Source of the DNA: Phoronis australis
Lineage: Eukaryota > Phoronida > Phoronidae
Assembly: GCA_002633005.1 (NCBI GenBank)
Contig: NMRA01000420.1
Coordinates: forward strand, 1-64,000
DNA: 64,000 nt
Reading direction: 5' to 3'
Shown: in pieces, positions 13,801-28,800 of the stretch
Layout: every line of letters begins with the position of its first letter
Position numbering within the stretch: position 1 is the stretch's first letter
The notes under the pieces: generated by a model
The model's database searches: none
What the model was told of the DNA's origin: nothing
The model's input: the letters and a program-made list of their open reading frames with translations, nothing else
Position numbers and translations under genes: made by a program

Positions 13801-16800
13801 TTTCTTATTTTACTAAGGCTTTGCCCAATACATCTAAAATAACAAAATTCCGTGGAAGTTTCATACATAAATTCTCGGGTTCTGATCCAACAGGTAAGTT
13901 TGTGGTTATCAGTGTCTACGATAATACCGTAAACGTTGGGGTTAACGCCCATGCTCAGTTAACCACCCACCCCCTACTTTAGGTGGATTTTTGATTTAAC
14001 CGCCCACTGCTCGGTTAACCACCCCTCTGCGATTTTTGAAGATTTCCAGTTAAGCGCCCACCTCTCGGTTAAGCACCCTTCCCCAACTTTTTAAGATTGA
14101 AGATTTATCGCCCAGTGTTAGGAAACGCGCATCCCAGACTTATAGATACAGATGATGATCACAACAAGCGCAACGACGCTGGGCCTCAGGGATGGCGGTT
14201 TGGCAATGTGAGTTACAATACAAGTAACGAATTATTGTCCCGGGTCATGGGCTTACTTCAAAATATCTTTACTTGAATGTTTTTGTCATTTTGTTTTCTT
14301 CCCATGTTTGCAAACCCCGCCGGCGTCAATACCTCCGCTTTCAGAGACGCTGTCTGTCACACTGAGTTTCCATCTGCACTGCACTCGATAAAACATATAT
14401 TCGAAATAATTGGGCCAGAGAAATGTGACGATGGTTTTGCCAATCCTCCAAATTCTCTTTAGGTGTGAAGCTCGTGTATTTTGAAGAATTAATTCCCATA
14501 ACTCACGGAAAGATGTCAAATTCTCCCTATTTTGATGAATATTAGTGCCAGGTTATCGAGGATGTGTGGCGACCAAAGGGACAGTGTGCCTCACTGCATG
14601 GGTTACCGATTTACTGCCTCTTGATTTCTGAGTTCAAAGGTTGGCAATAGGTCACTGTATGTTTGTGTATCACCTTGAAGTAATAAAAAATTTCTAGCAA
14701 AATTTTGTTTTTCGCTTACTGCATCTCAGTCAAACTGGCGTTAGCAGATTTAACTAATGTTGCTGGCTGTTCTTTACGATTTCTTGTGTCAACCCCCGAA
14801 TGAATGTGCAGTGTGAATTATCGCTTCCATATTCCCTTTTTAGCTATCCAGAATAATTTTGTTTCTACATTGGCCAGTTTCATCCTGAACAAAATTCTTA
14901 CCACTCGAGCATGAAATATCTACAATGCAGACTGACTGAAAATTGGAGAGTTGATAGGAGGTGCACGGAGCTAGCTACGGGCATGGCACACTCGAGCCTA
15001 GAGAACATCGAGCCGGAAAATATTGAAGTAGACTTGACATCGCAGTTTTGGGATACACTGGAACGGAGGAATATCATAAAGCACTGGGTCTTTCCAAACA
15101 ACAGCTTAAAAGTACAGCGTCATACCGGTTTTTTACTTAGGATTGTCCTTGTTCTCTTTTGATATGTAACTTTGTAGTGGTGCACGCGCGTAAGTTCCCA
15201 CACTGACTGCATGTTACCTTGACACCAACACGTGATTGACAGGTTACTCATATGTAGGCACTACGTGCGTGTTGAATCCCGTCGCTATCTTTGGCCATTA
15301 AAAACAAGACGCATATTGAAAGAAGCGGATACATTACTTGACGGCCTTTCCAAGTCAAGATTGCCTGCTGGGACATTGCGCGCAAACAGCGGGACCCACC
15401 AGTGACGCAGTGTGATAGTGTAGGTGATATTATGATAAGATATAATCTGGACATCTTGCATGTAAAATAAATGTTTTCCACCACAAAGTTGGGGAAGGTG
15501 GTCGTTTAAGAATGAATTCAAACATCGCTGTTTTGTGACGGTTTATCACATATTTATGCCGTGGTTCGAACTTTTCTTCTTGATTGACATCTGGCTCATG
15601 TCTGCTTACCCCCCCAATTCTTGTCTTACTTCTTTGCCAAACATGTTTCGCGCAACAGGAAGTGAAAATGTTACACACTTAACGCCTTCTTTCTCGTATT
15701 GTGTGAATGAAATGCTATCAAATGTACCAGGTCGACTTTGTAGATGTGTCCCTTTGTACTTTCCCTGGTTTTTTGAACATGAGTAGTTTAATGGTATGGT
15801 AAAAAATGTACAGCGTAGAGATTCAACTCCACACGAAAATAAGTTTCCAGGATTAGGTAACAATTTTTTATTGTTAAAGCGTTCCTGCATTTTTTGTTGA
15901 TGCTCACAAACCAATTTTATTCGACATTACAGTAAATACACTTCCCTTTGTAAGAACTACAATGACATCGTATTTGGCTAATATTTATCGTATTTCTTGG
16001 GGAACGAACGACAATAACAATTTTTTTCATGGAGACTTTAAGTTCGGAAGCCAATTTGATAGGAAAAAACACCAGTTTTAGTCCACGATAGTTTGGTTTA
16101 TTTCAGCCAGGGTTTTATTGCCTTGGAGTCATCGCTAATGCAGTATTTGACCTGCTCCACACAAAAATAGCAAGACCCAAGTTTCTAATGCCGACGGGTG
16201 CTGTCTACCACCTTAGTTATGGCAATGATCCAAAAAGGTGACTGTTGGGCTTTTGGACTATAAAAACATGCAATTTCTCTTTTAAGATAACATATAAATT
16301 AAAATTGCTATTTAGCCAATGGTCGTTAGTTCGAAGTACAAATAAATAAGGATAATGATTGGACATTCTATTATTACTGGAAGTGATGTCACGTGTTTCA
16401 TGAGGCGCCATTTTTGTGTTGCAGCTCGCAGATAAGGGAATTTGGTGTACTTTTCCTTTTGATGCATTGCATTAAATGCTCATATTAAACATCGCTGACT
16501 TCGACGTTGGCGGTTTTTGTTCCATACAATCAACTTTCAATGAAACCTACACCTGTAGTTCAAATCATTCTGTTAAATCATTGTTTTTCTAAGAATATTG
16601 GGGCCCATTCCACATAAAATTGTTGCGTGTCTTGTATGTCCGTTGCACGCTATTGTATGATTTATTGAGACATACACACATGGCCACAGGCCCCAAGTAT
16701 ATCATGTACAAGACAGAACATTGTTAGGTGCCATGTTTCAAACTGGATAATACATTATGACGCTTGAGAGCGTGATGGACGAATTTAATAAGTAGGCTAT

Positions 16801-19800
16801 CTGGAGTTCTCATGAGAGAATCAAATTTTGATGTCGTGGGAGAATGACAAAAACGATCACTTAAGTACTTAACCCGAAGGTCTTGGTACGCACTACAAAC
16901 TAACACAAAGTGGTATTCGTCCTCTACACACCCAGAATTACATAATTCACACAACCTGTTTTCATAGGGAATATTTGTGTAGCGACCTCTTTCCACTAGT
17001 AACGAATGATTTGAACATCGCAAACAAGTCAGAGACTGGATAAAAACACGTGGGATACCAACCATTTCTAGATAATTCTCAAGATGATACTTTGTTTTGT
17101 ACCCCACATAGTAAGGCAGTTTTGCGTTACATTCGATATCAGATTGCCAACCCTGCAAATAACAGTCGTTGACACATTGAGAAAAAACAGTCAAGAAATA
17201 CGCTTGATTTACCACACCCTAATTAATCCATACATCTGAAAAACCATACACAGACAGAAGTTTCCTTACAAAACTTGCCCAACTATAGGAAGACCTTCCG
17301 ATCAGGTCTGACTGAAAAAGCATATCATATGCAGCTTTTACTCCACGATAGAGACATCTCCAGTATTTTAAACCAGTATTTTAAACAAGAAACAAATATT
17401 TTGTAGACAATGGGAATCGACCACATTCTCCCATAATTGCCGAGTTTGAACAACAACTGCCTACTTCTAAAATGCGTTTACAAAACTTGATATGTATATT
17501 TTCCAATTGTTCATATTCCTTAAAGCCTCATATCTCAGCGCCGTAACACAGAGAGGGGTAAACTATTTTATCGAACAAGTGAAAGGCTATTGACGGGGGC
17601 AAATCACGACATCTTCGCTTTAATTTACAAATTGCAGAGGCAGCTTTATTTGCTTGACTGGATAAGGCTTTAATGGCTTTGGTCCACGAAACTTTTGAAG
17701 TAATAAGTAGTCCAAGGTATTTGTAATGAGGCACCACATCAACCAATGTTCCATTGTAAAACCATTTCTCATATCGTCTTAGGGGACCGCCATTTCTGAA
17801 AACGACCACTTTAGTTTTTTTCAAGTTTACTTGCATGCCCCACGATTTGCAAAATTCTGCCAAACAATTAAGCATACGTTGTAAGTCGACGGCGGTAGAG
17901 GAACATAACACCATATCATCTGCGTACAGAAGGGAGTTAACTCTTGGCACTTGTGCTATTTATATTACTTTTCATACTCAAATGACCCAGTGACCGCAGC
18001 TGACTAGTCGGGAGTTCTCGAAAAATGTCTGCCTCCAGAGTTCAGCGTAACGCAATTTTCAACTTACACATCAGTTCTTTGACAAGGAATGTTTTCAACG
18101 GACAAGAGACAAGTTTGCAGTTTGAATTCAGTTCTTTGTGGCAAACTACAGATGGATATAGTTATAATTACAAATAATACAGTGCATGTCAATAGTTCAG
18201 AAATAATGAATTTTTGAATTTGGTGCTCGTCTAAACAAGATTTTAAATATCAGCCTCCTCGTTTCCAAAAAGTAGGCGTACTCTGCAGCCATAGCTGTCA
18301 AGACATTCCTCACAATATTGTTAAGCTGAACATAAGAGCCCCTTTAAAATCCTTTTGGAACAGCACTCGCTGTCCACTATGGAAAGTCTGATGACAACAT
18401 TGAACAATAAATGAGGTGATTTTTAAAATCTTTGATGTCCATGATGTATTAGCACTTTGCTAATGCTAACCATGTATTGTGTCCTTGTTAAATAAATTTC
18501 ATAATAATAATAATAATGATAATAATGATAACGAAAACGATAACGAGTAATAGTAGTGACGGTAGTAATAGTATTAATAGTAGTAACTGTAGTGAGAGTA
18601 ATGTAATGCTACATGTATTAAAAATGACAATGGTAGCCAAATTCATATAGTGTCAGTCAGGAGAGCATTCCTATATAGAAGATGTATGCAAAAAGTGCAG
18701 CCCAAAAGGGTGTTTATTCACAGAAAAAATACTCTTCAAAATGGTGTCATTTTCAACATAACTAAAAGGTGCCTTTCCTGAATTTCTGGAACAGAAGTGT
18801 GCGAAAATGAGAGGTTTTACTCATATTAGTCTCTAAATGGGTCACTTTTTTGTACGAGCCCATGACTCTCTAAATGGGTAGGTATTCAAATTTTTCAGGC
18901 GCCTCTCCTCGTCTAAAAATACTCCAGTACTCCCCCCCCCGGCCGTGTCAAATACCACTTGTTCGTGATTTTGGTCATTTTCTTTGCAATATGAGGTGGG
19001 TTTCGTAAAATGTAACAGTGGAACATTTCTCTCATGTGCCTCCATGTGAAATGTAACAACTACATAAAATGTAAGAGTTGTTACATTTTACTGGTATCAC
19101 AGCTGTGACCTCTGCAACACGTGAAGCTTGCACGCGAGCACTCTTTTGAAGTGTCACCGCTTGCAATCCAAGTGGAGTGCTGCGTGGTCACTGGTCATTT
19201 GTGCACTACAGCTCTAACAAACTAACAAGACCGCAGGATGGCATGGGTCTATTACTCAGCAATTTTTAAACTTTAATTGTGAATGACTAATCTGAGGGCA
19301 ACAGAACCTTTGTTGGGATCATCAGCTGTTATGAAGTTTTTAGTGTCATTTGGCGACGTGACGATAAAGCGCTTTGAAAAGTGCTACGCGTTCCGAGTAT
19401 GGGGTAAGATTAATCGCCCAGGGCGGTTGTCTGTCATAATAAGCGCCCATGTTCGGTTAACCGCCCACCCTGGATTTCTTGAAATTTCACATTTAAGCGC
19501 CCATGTCTGGTTACTCCCGATTTTTTGGGTTTGCCAATTTAACCACCAAGGGCGTTAACCCGAATGTTTACTGTAGTAGTTTTCTCCTAGGTAATCAAAA
19601 CACAGACACCATCAAACACAACTTATACCATTAAATCAGAGAATATATCTACATCATAAAAATTTGGAACTTTGAATGAATAGGAAGAGTGGACAATACC
19701 ACCTGGACTATGCATATATACCCTTAATCACTGGGTGTTTTTCACAACTCTAGTCAATTTATCGCTAATGCCAATCTCCATCTACATCAGTTTGACAAAG

Positions 19801-22800
19801 ACCTTGTAACCATTGACAACATCAACTATGTAGGTAATGATCCAATTGTGAACAAATGAACCCAACAACTCAACAGTATAATTGAAACTATTCAGCGAAT
19901 GTTGAAGTACCTGTTATGCACCAAAGCTAAATAAGATGACTTATAAAACACAAAAGGACGTTAGCTATGGGAACACAACTCCTACATTTCATCATACAGG
20001 GAGGCGGGCTACAAAAAACAAACACCAAAATAGCAAAAAGTCACTTGTAGGTGCAGAAAGTCACTTGCGGGTGCAGAAAGTCATTTGTGGGTGTACAAAG
20101 TCACTTGTGGTTGCAGCGTTGGTCAGATCCACAAAAAAGATGCCATCATCTCCATTATAATAAATTGCCACCAAGGAACTTGTCCAAAAATAAAAACAAT
20201 AACAAATTGCCACCAGGGAACTAGTTCCCAAATCCACCACACACCAACATGAGTTGTTTTATCCTTGATAGGATAACACTTCATGCAGAAGATCTAGTAC
20301 CCGTACATAGTGAAATAAGCGCCAAATGGATGCCTTTTTTCTAACTGTGACTTCTATACAGGACGGACCTATTCAGAAGTTGTGTCAAATTAGACAGTTG
20401 TGTCATTTTGGGCATGAACTGAGGTTATTAAAACATGATTTGTCTTCATACCTTGATTATACTTATTGAACAGAACGTATCACCGATGCGCTTTAAGCAA
20501 TCATTTATGTTATTCGACAATGTTAGCTAAAAAAACATGTTCGAGAACAAATATGACATTGACAGTGTGAAATGGGTGTCGTTATCAACAAGTACGCAAA
20601 CCGTCAATATTTGCTCTTACAGCTTTGAGTACTAAATGTCTAACTTCCTTGTTCTTCACAAAATCTAAAAAACTGTACATTTACATTCATCCCTTCTTGC
20701 AAAAATTCAAATCTAGAAAAATAGTTGCTATATCTGTCATTAACTCAATGTATTATAACAGAGTCGAAATAAGCACGAGTTTGGCAGGCCAGTGTGAACT
20801 AAAATTATAACAATAAACTACTACTGTTGCTACTACTTGAAGCGGAAGTTCCTTCAATACACCAACAACTACAATTTAGTATTCCTTACCGAACTAGGAT
20901 TCTATTGTTGTTACAAACGCAAGCCACAGGCAATGTGTGCAGATGTCATTTTCTAGTTCTCCAAAGATACAGAAGCAAACGTGAAAAATAAAATTGTCAG
21001 CAGAGAAAGAAATCAGGTGCAAAAAAGACAAAACCATCATTAAGAAGCACCTCAGAGCTGTCGGAAAATCAATGCCATCCATGGCCTTTTCACCAGAAAC
21101 AAATCTGCTAAGTTTCTTCATGAACCTTGAAATGATTTTGTGGATAAACAAGAGGATGCCAAAAACGGCTCCAAATAACAAAACTGGTGAGTAGGTGGTC
21201 ACAACACGTCAAATACATCTGAAAGTGGAAAGGCATTGTAGTCTTTGAAAAAGAAACCTATTTTCCAAATTTCACCAAAATACACCATAATCCATCAACT
21301 AACACCAACGATACAAAGGCAAACATAATTGCCTCTAGGAGGCATAGCTTACTTTGACCTGAAACTGTCAGCTTCACAGGAAAACATCTGCCAAACTCCA
21401 CAAAGATCCCGCAAATGGTTAAGGACATACCGTCGCAGATGCAAAAAAAAAANTGTCGGAAAATCAATGCCATCCATGGCCTTTTCACCAGAAACAAATC
21501 TGCTAAGTTTCTTCATGAACCTTGAAATGATTTTGTGGATAAACAAGAGGATGCCAAAAACGGCTCCAAATAACAAAACTGGTGAGTAGGTGGTGCACAA
21601 TATGTCAAATACATCTGAAAGTGGAAAGGCATTGTAGTCTTTGAAAAAGAAACCTATTTTCCAAATTTCACCAAAATACACCATAATCCATCAACGAACA
21701 CCAACAATACAAAGGCAAACATAATTGCCTCTAGGAGGCATAGCTTACTTTGACCTGAAACTGTCAGCTTCACAGGAAAACATCTGCCAAACTCCACAAA
21801 GATCCCGCAAATGGTTAAGGACATACCGTCGCAGATGCAAAAAAAAAACAAAATTGCCACTAGGAGTGCCAGAGTAGTCAAATCAGTCCAAAAAGCAACG
21901 TCATTTGCCATCTTCTCAACAGGAACATATCTATCAATTTCCATAATGATCCTAAGAGCAGTTTGGCAGATAGAGAGGCGGGCGCCAAAAAGTAGCCACT
22001 GGATGGCGCAGAATACAAAAAATTCATCCAAAAATGGGAAAGCGTCGTCTCCTTATAGAAACTTATTTGGCAAATTTCATGAAAATTCATCAAAGAACTA
22101 CAAAAATATGGAAAATGAAATTTGCCGCAAGGGGACACAGCAGTACATATATTGATTCAAAATTCATCATCATCCGTCCTCTGCTTCATTGGAACAGACT
22201 TGCAGAATCTCATTATAGTTTTGCAAGGCATTTAGGAGATACAGTAGCAGATGGCAGATGGCTAGACACAGATTACGGCAATATGCATCCACACAAGCAT
22301 ACAACCACACACAAAATCACTTTGCTTTCGTTAACCAAGTCTCCAAAGGCACAAACAGAAAAATCTGATGAGCGACAAGGTATATCAATTAGAGAATATG
22401 AAATCTTTATTTTTGGAAATTATAGCCAAAATTGATGCTTTTTGCATTTTTCCAATACTCCTAACAAAATGAACACACGCAATTTTCCAAACATCGTTTG
22501 AGGGAAGCTAAACCACATGCAATAACCAAAAACTGATAATTTCAGAAAATTGTAGTCAAAACTTAATATATAACAATCAAAGTAATCCTGTTTATTAACT
22601 GGTGACTTTTGTTTAGCTGCACTTGTAAAAACATGTCAAGATCATGTCAACAACAAAAGCTGTAACTATTAGTTATGTGTTCGATTTCTGCACACCATTC
22701 TCACCTCTACTGTCTGTTGTATCAGCCTCCCACAGGGCAGATAACATCTAACAAAAAAGAAAATGAAGTCTACTACTGCACTAACACAACATTTTAATAT

Positions 22801-25800
22801 CTGGACTGAAAGCCAAAGGTATAAATGGACACCCAAATGAGTGAGTTTTTATGCCATTTAAGGCTAACAACAGAAAACACACCAGATCTCCTGGCTCCCA
22901 TAGGCTGATGATTGTCACGTGTCATAGGGCTCCTTTGTTCTCAAGAAAGTTGTATTTCCTGCCATCTGTACGTCGCTTTGCAGCACTTAGGTTCGAGCTA
23001 ATCTCTCTTCATTTTTTTGCGTTCTCCGATCCCAGTTCCTACGTTCCCGGTAAGCATGTTTTTATTCCTCCCTCCGCTGTCATGCCAGTTCACGGCCTTT
23101 CTCTGGGATCACCTTACGTCCGCTGGCTGGGCCATTTTGCCCTCAGCCATGCTCGGTCTCTTGACCTAATTAGCCTCGGGTTCGATCCCCGTCTTGTCAA
23201 GCCTATTCTTGGGCCTCTCGGGTACCACTCTAGCCCCCGGGACCCGATCCANTTAGGCAACTAATAATAAAACGCACAGTAAACACGAGAACACTTCTGT
23301 ATTATTTTAAAAGCTGCTGTGACACAATGCAGTCACAGCGGCATGTTTCCTAAAGTTAGTGAAAACTTTTAAAGCAAACAACTTGAACAGCAGCGAATAA
23401 CAAAGGGCTTTCTGGCAATTATTAAGATGGGGCATATCTTTACAAAAACATTGAAACAGATAGTGGGCAAATAATGGTATGCATTTAAAAAGGCATTGCA
23501 CACAATGTTGCGAGACATACAAAGGCTTTTCCGCTAATATGAACAACACTAACAACAGGATAATAGACTTTAGATATGCTATAAATAGTCATCTATACAT
23601 TTTAGTTCTAGTGTTTGGACAACCAATAGAAATCACATTAAAAATCAAAAAAATAAATCACATCGAAAAGACCACATATGACAGGTGACCATTCAATTCA
23701 TCTCTGAAGAGGTCTAGTTGGAACCAATGCGACCGCACCATGAACGAGTGGAACAAAATTCAACAAGGTAGAGTCAGTCTTTTCATCTTCTAACAAGGCT
23801 TTCTGTGTACAAGGAGTAACTTAAAACATCATCGTCATTTATCTGCATCAGCAAGACTTTACAATAACGAAAACTCATTGCAAACGATATCTTAAGCCTT
23901 TCAGGATTTGTGTGGAAATTTACTCCAGTACTATTCTAGTTTCATGTATGATACACAACCTTCACATCAGGGCAAAATAAGGCAAAGACGGAGAACAACA
24001 TTTAATCAAATCTCCCAATATAAACATTTCAAAACATTCTCTCATTATTGTTGTTGGTACCACAGAGTGCTCATACAACATGTTAATATATCCTAAACTT
24101 TTTGGAACAATGTAATCAGCCAGAACTTTGAAAAATGCGATGGGAGTTAATACTTCTTTATGTGAAATTTAAGAAAGATTAATGTACCCAAGGTGGAAAA
24201 CTTCTCACTCTTGGATACCTTTTGTAGGATCCAGAAGAGGACAGACACCACTAAATACTCTCGAGATATATCGTTAAATTTTGGGAAATGGCGCGTACGT
24301 GCGCGTGTCACGAGATTGCACTGTTTTCAAAACGACGGCAGATAGTAGGATTTTCCTATGTTACAAAAGGCGGAGAATTACGAATAATTAAGGTTTATTA
24401 GATTTTGTTTACTTCTATAAACGGCTGTAACGGGCACTGTGAATGTCGATTCATACCCAGATTCTGCATGCACCCCTGCAGGTTGTTAAATCTGAAGTTT
24501 CACGATGAGGTGCCGAGCTGAGCACCCCGGTTGTGTGAAATTCCGGTGTCTAACGGAGCTCTACACTACCTAGATGTATGTTGACGACAGTCCTCATACA
24601 GCTAGCTGGCTTTCTACCTCAGTATGTACATTTATGATGCAAGTTTTGTAAACACAGCCAGGTGCGGATCCAGGATTTTGAGTTGGGGTGCACAGCAGAT
24701 AGAGTATTAGCCAGAATTTTGCCCTTCAGACATTCGCACCCCCGGACTGCCAAATGGAATCTGGGAGAATTTTATGGGAGCCATGGCCCCCTTGGCCACC
24801 CTCTAAATCCACCACTAACATCTATATACTTTGTGTACTACACAATATTTTAAATGCATTCTTAGTTTTCACTTTAAACTGAAGAATATCTGATTATCGT
24901 ACTTTGTGTCACGGCAGGGTCAAATGTTCTGCAAAGAAATTTGTACTAACTAGTCGAAGAATCCCACAGCGGCACACCTAAAATCTGACAGGTGACAAGA
25001 CATTCTGCTTAAAGCTTTGAACACGGTCTCTTCAAGAAGTATTTGTGTCTCTTGCGATGAATACTTGATAGGTTCGCTCTCAGGTGTACCAATTTTCCCT
25101 CCGCCTTTCAAAGGAGTTGCAGCTAATACTATAATAAGCCTGGTTTGTTTGGCTAAGTATGTTTTTGTTAACCAAAGGCTTCATACACAATAAGCAAACA
25201 AGCCTAACTTATACTTGCGCTGTTTAACCAATTCGATGCACTTCATCAGGTACATTAAAAAAGTGAAAGGCCTTTCTCATAAGTAACTAAGTGAAAAAAA
25301 ACAAATCAGATTTTCATAGAATATATAAGAATGACAGGAATAAGAGTTAACAACGGGACAACTGGTACACTATTGTGTTACTGTACCTATAGAATCCAAT
25401 GAAAACTCATAACATGCCTTGATTGACACCTATTTACATCAATAACATTTTATGAGACAAATATGTGGCAAAATCACTTTTTGTTTTGCAACTTTGTTCA
25501 TTGTAATGTGGTGTATGACTCATATGGAAAACTCAGAGCAGGAGACCTTTAGCAGCCTTTATGAGAGGTCCGACATCAGACAGTCTGAGAAGGAAGAGCT
25601 GAAGACACGGAGGACCCCCATCTATGAGTGACGATAGGCTACACATGGACACCCATCTATGAGTGACGATAGGCTACACATGGACACGCAGAAAGAGCAA
25701 TATTTATCCTCTGAAGAATACTAAATGGAAGTTGTGTAGAGCACGAGAGTATGAAGTATGGAAGAGGGTGAAGATCGAGATTATGCGTGGATGAACAATA

Positions 25801-28800
25801 TTCAATATTCAGTAAAGCATTGAATCAAGGGACAAATACTTTGGCGCTTGAGAGAGAAAATATAGAGGAGTCACAGGTGAGTCAAGTGGGGACAGAGAAT
25901 CAGATGCAGTGTGAGGGTACTCAGGTGAACCAAGTGTACGGAGGTAGACCTCTGTCAGAAAGGGGGCAGACTGTGCGGCAAGCGGAGGACAGTGATGCCT
26001 ATAGTTCTTTAATTGATTTGTCACTGAATGAAGGCATGTCTCTGTCAGAGGGGGGTCAGACTGTGTGCCCAGTGGAGGACAGTGAGGACTACAGTTCCGC
26101 ATGTTATCTATCAAACAGTATTATTCGGCTTTCACAAAAATTTCCTGCAACCTGTCCAATACTGATGGTATTTGATGTCATGACAACATGACCTAAATTA
26201 TGTAATGCAGTGGGAATTTAGTGCACATTTTATCTTTTGTTGTATTTTTAGGCTCATCTTCATTGAACATCAAAAATATTTCATATAGTATTTTACTTAT
26301 GTCTGAATCTAAACTGTCATAACAGTCCTAATACTTAAAGTGCTTAAAACCACCATTTCCCATGTTTCGAAAAGTGAGTACATTGTCAGCATCATTAAAC
26401 CTTCCTTCATAGTACTGCATATCACAATCCAAAAACGAGAAGGTAGAAGAAAGGTGAATTTTATTGAAAGTTTCTTAGCTCCTCGGACACGAGTGTGATG
26501 TATGAGTATACCCAGCACTAGTGTGCCATGTTTACCAATACGTGTGTTTCTTGTTCAGGATTGTGTCATATCCGACCTTCTCTGATGTCCCGCAGGAAAG
26601 TGAAAAGAGCCACAACAAGGTAAAATACCATGATGTCCCAACCACCACGACTCACCATTCCCTGTTATACCATAAACCCCGGGAAACGAACAGTGATATG
26701 TGACGGTTTTTCACACTACATAAAGGAGGATTAAAGGTGCTGTGATTGGTTGTTCAGGTTATACACAGTATGTAAACTATTGACCAATAAATGCTCTTAA
26801 CTTGAGACCAGCTGATCAACTGGCGAGGTTGTTTTTTTTTTGTTGTTTTTGGTATGAAAGCAGTGATTTTAAGCACTTTAAGATGCTTTTTGGTTGCACT
26901 CAGTGCACAAACGTGCAAAGTTTCATGAACATACATCAAAGGGTTTAGGAGACAGAGCAGCACATGCCGGACTGAGCTGACAGCACAATGTGCCTAGATA
27001 TATAAGTAAGAGGGCACTTAAAAATCAAATAATTAAAATACATTTTCATTACAATCACGATCAATGATTAGAAACGTTTGAACTTTCCTTCACATGTTAT
27101 AGTAAGTCCACGTTTCCATACTTGTTTCCAATTTCCACTCTACTAAACACAAAAAACAGCTTTCATAAATGTCAACAAGTAAGTAATGCTCATTCAAATC
27201 CATATTGTTTGACATCTTTGAAAAGAAATTGGGGACTTTAGGAAGCAGTTTTATATCTTTAATCAAACATTTTAAATAACTACAAGATGATAGAAGCACA
27301 AGGGAACACCTTCACACTCCCAACACTGCGAGAAATTCCCAACATATGTCCGTCACATCCATCCATCCATCATACTAACTCAAGTTTCATAACCAAGTTG
27401 TCATACAAAAGGTTTTAAGAGGACATCATCAAAAAATTTAGTGTACTATACTTAAAAACATTCCGCTAAGTCCATGTAAAACAAAAATTGTAGCTTTTTA
27501 CAATTCACAGAAAATTAAAGTTAAAAAAGATTTCAAAAATTCAAATTCTCTATGTATGTCCATTCCCAATCAGATAAAAGTTGATACATGCATTGAAAGC
27601 TACCAATGAAACTTAACAATTATTGTGTACATTGTTTTCCTAGGATGAACATTCTAGTGATCAAAATTAGTATTCAGATTGTAGGTTCGTCACCAAGGTT
27701 CTGTCCCAATATAAGTTGTTTCAAATCCTTGAGCATTTAATTAAACTGCCTCTGAATGAAGGTTGCATGTATGTTGTATCCCTCCCAAAGAGCAAATATT
27801 AAATAACAAAGAAAAAACATGGAAGTGTAAAAAAGAGACAAAGCAACATGGTATTCTAAAACATGAACTGAGAGAACCAAACATATGAATGAATGCCCGA
27901 ATGACTGCCATTAGTTGAGCTGAACAATGAAACGGTATGTTTTTACAAAACAAAAACAGATCAGACCAAAGTCATTATCATACTAAAGGGATTTAGTTCA
28001 ACCAACCGGTCAACCAATTGTAAAGTTAAACAACTAATACAATCTTAAATACGTAAATATTATTTTAGAGCTTTCTATTCCACTGGAAGCATACATTGCA
28101 ATGTGTATGTATTATAAACCAACAAAGGAAATCAACAAAATTTCAGCATCACGTCGCGTATCACATCTGACGCAGCCAAGTCATTTTTGGAATTGGGAAT
28201 AGTTAGGCCTATAAAAGATCTTTAACCCAGCCGCAGAGTGTCTAAAGCCGCGCACCGTACCAGTGACTGCTGGCAACTCATCGGAGACTCAACTTTAACA
28301 TCCTTCGCCCCAGAGGTAACAACTCTAGGGCTGTCTCCGGTGAGTCCATTCTTTGTTGAATGATGTTTAGGTAAAAAAAACATGCACAGCCAAGGTTAGC
28401 CAGCCAGCTAGCTGTATGAAGACTGTCGTCAAAATACAGCTAGGTCCCACTGCGTGTATTTCTTCCGTAGACAGCGAAATTGCACACAGACAAGTTAGTT
28501 CTGCTCGTCACCGCGCCATGAAACTTGCATCAACATGTACAGCTAAAGACCGGACAGTGTGCATGCAAAATCTGGGAGTCAACCGACACTCACCTTGCCC
28601 GTTACAGCCGTTTAAGTGAAAAACAATGCAATGAACTTTATTTTCTTGCGTAACTCTCTGCCTTTTCTAACAATGAAAAGTATTTCGTCATTTTGGAAAC
28701 AGTACGCTCGTGTCACACGCACGCGCCATTTCCTAAATTTTTGCGACATCTCTCGGGAAATAATGATAGCTTGGAAGCAACAAAATTTCTTCTGAAATTC

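Larger units (their letters stand above)
20930..22420 (+). mobile_element. Pearl-like core-repeat cluster, second copy
   Basis: Contains the same alternating blocks as 8.0-9.2 kb (gatacaaaggcaaac, gccactaggag, ccactggatggcgc, ttcatgaaaattcatcaa), but more diverged. It ends with gcaatatgcatccacacaag, comparable with the 3' end of the 8-kb copy. An unmerged contig overlap at 21453 inflates its length by about 395 bp. Confidence 0.55.
25320..26330 (+). repeat. Segmental duplication unit A (intron 18)
   Basis: Aligns along its length with 29610-31235: shared gacaggaat and gagttaacaa start blocks, shared reading frame, shared 3' blocks such as tattcggc, gtcaagacaacat-like and gctcatctt. Divergence is substantial, so this is an old duplication or two copies of a repeat family. 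Confidence 0.7.

Noticed and set aside
18505-18605. Origin or regulatory AT-rich element
   Set aside because: Simple decayed microsatellite with no further structure.
22851-23260. 137-codon plus-strand frame as a gene
   Set aside because: It runs across an N and a tRNA-type B box in a GC-rich insertion. No protein family recognised.
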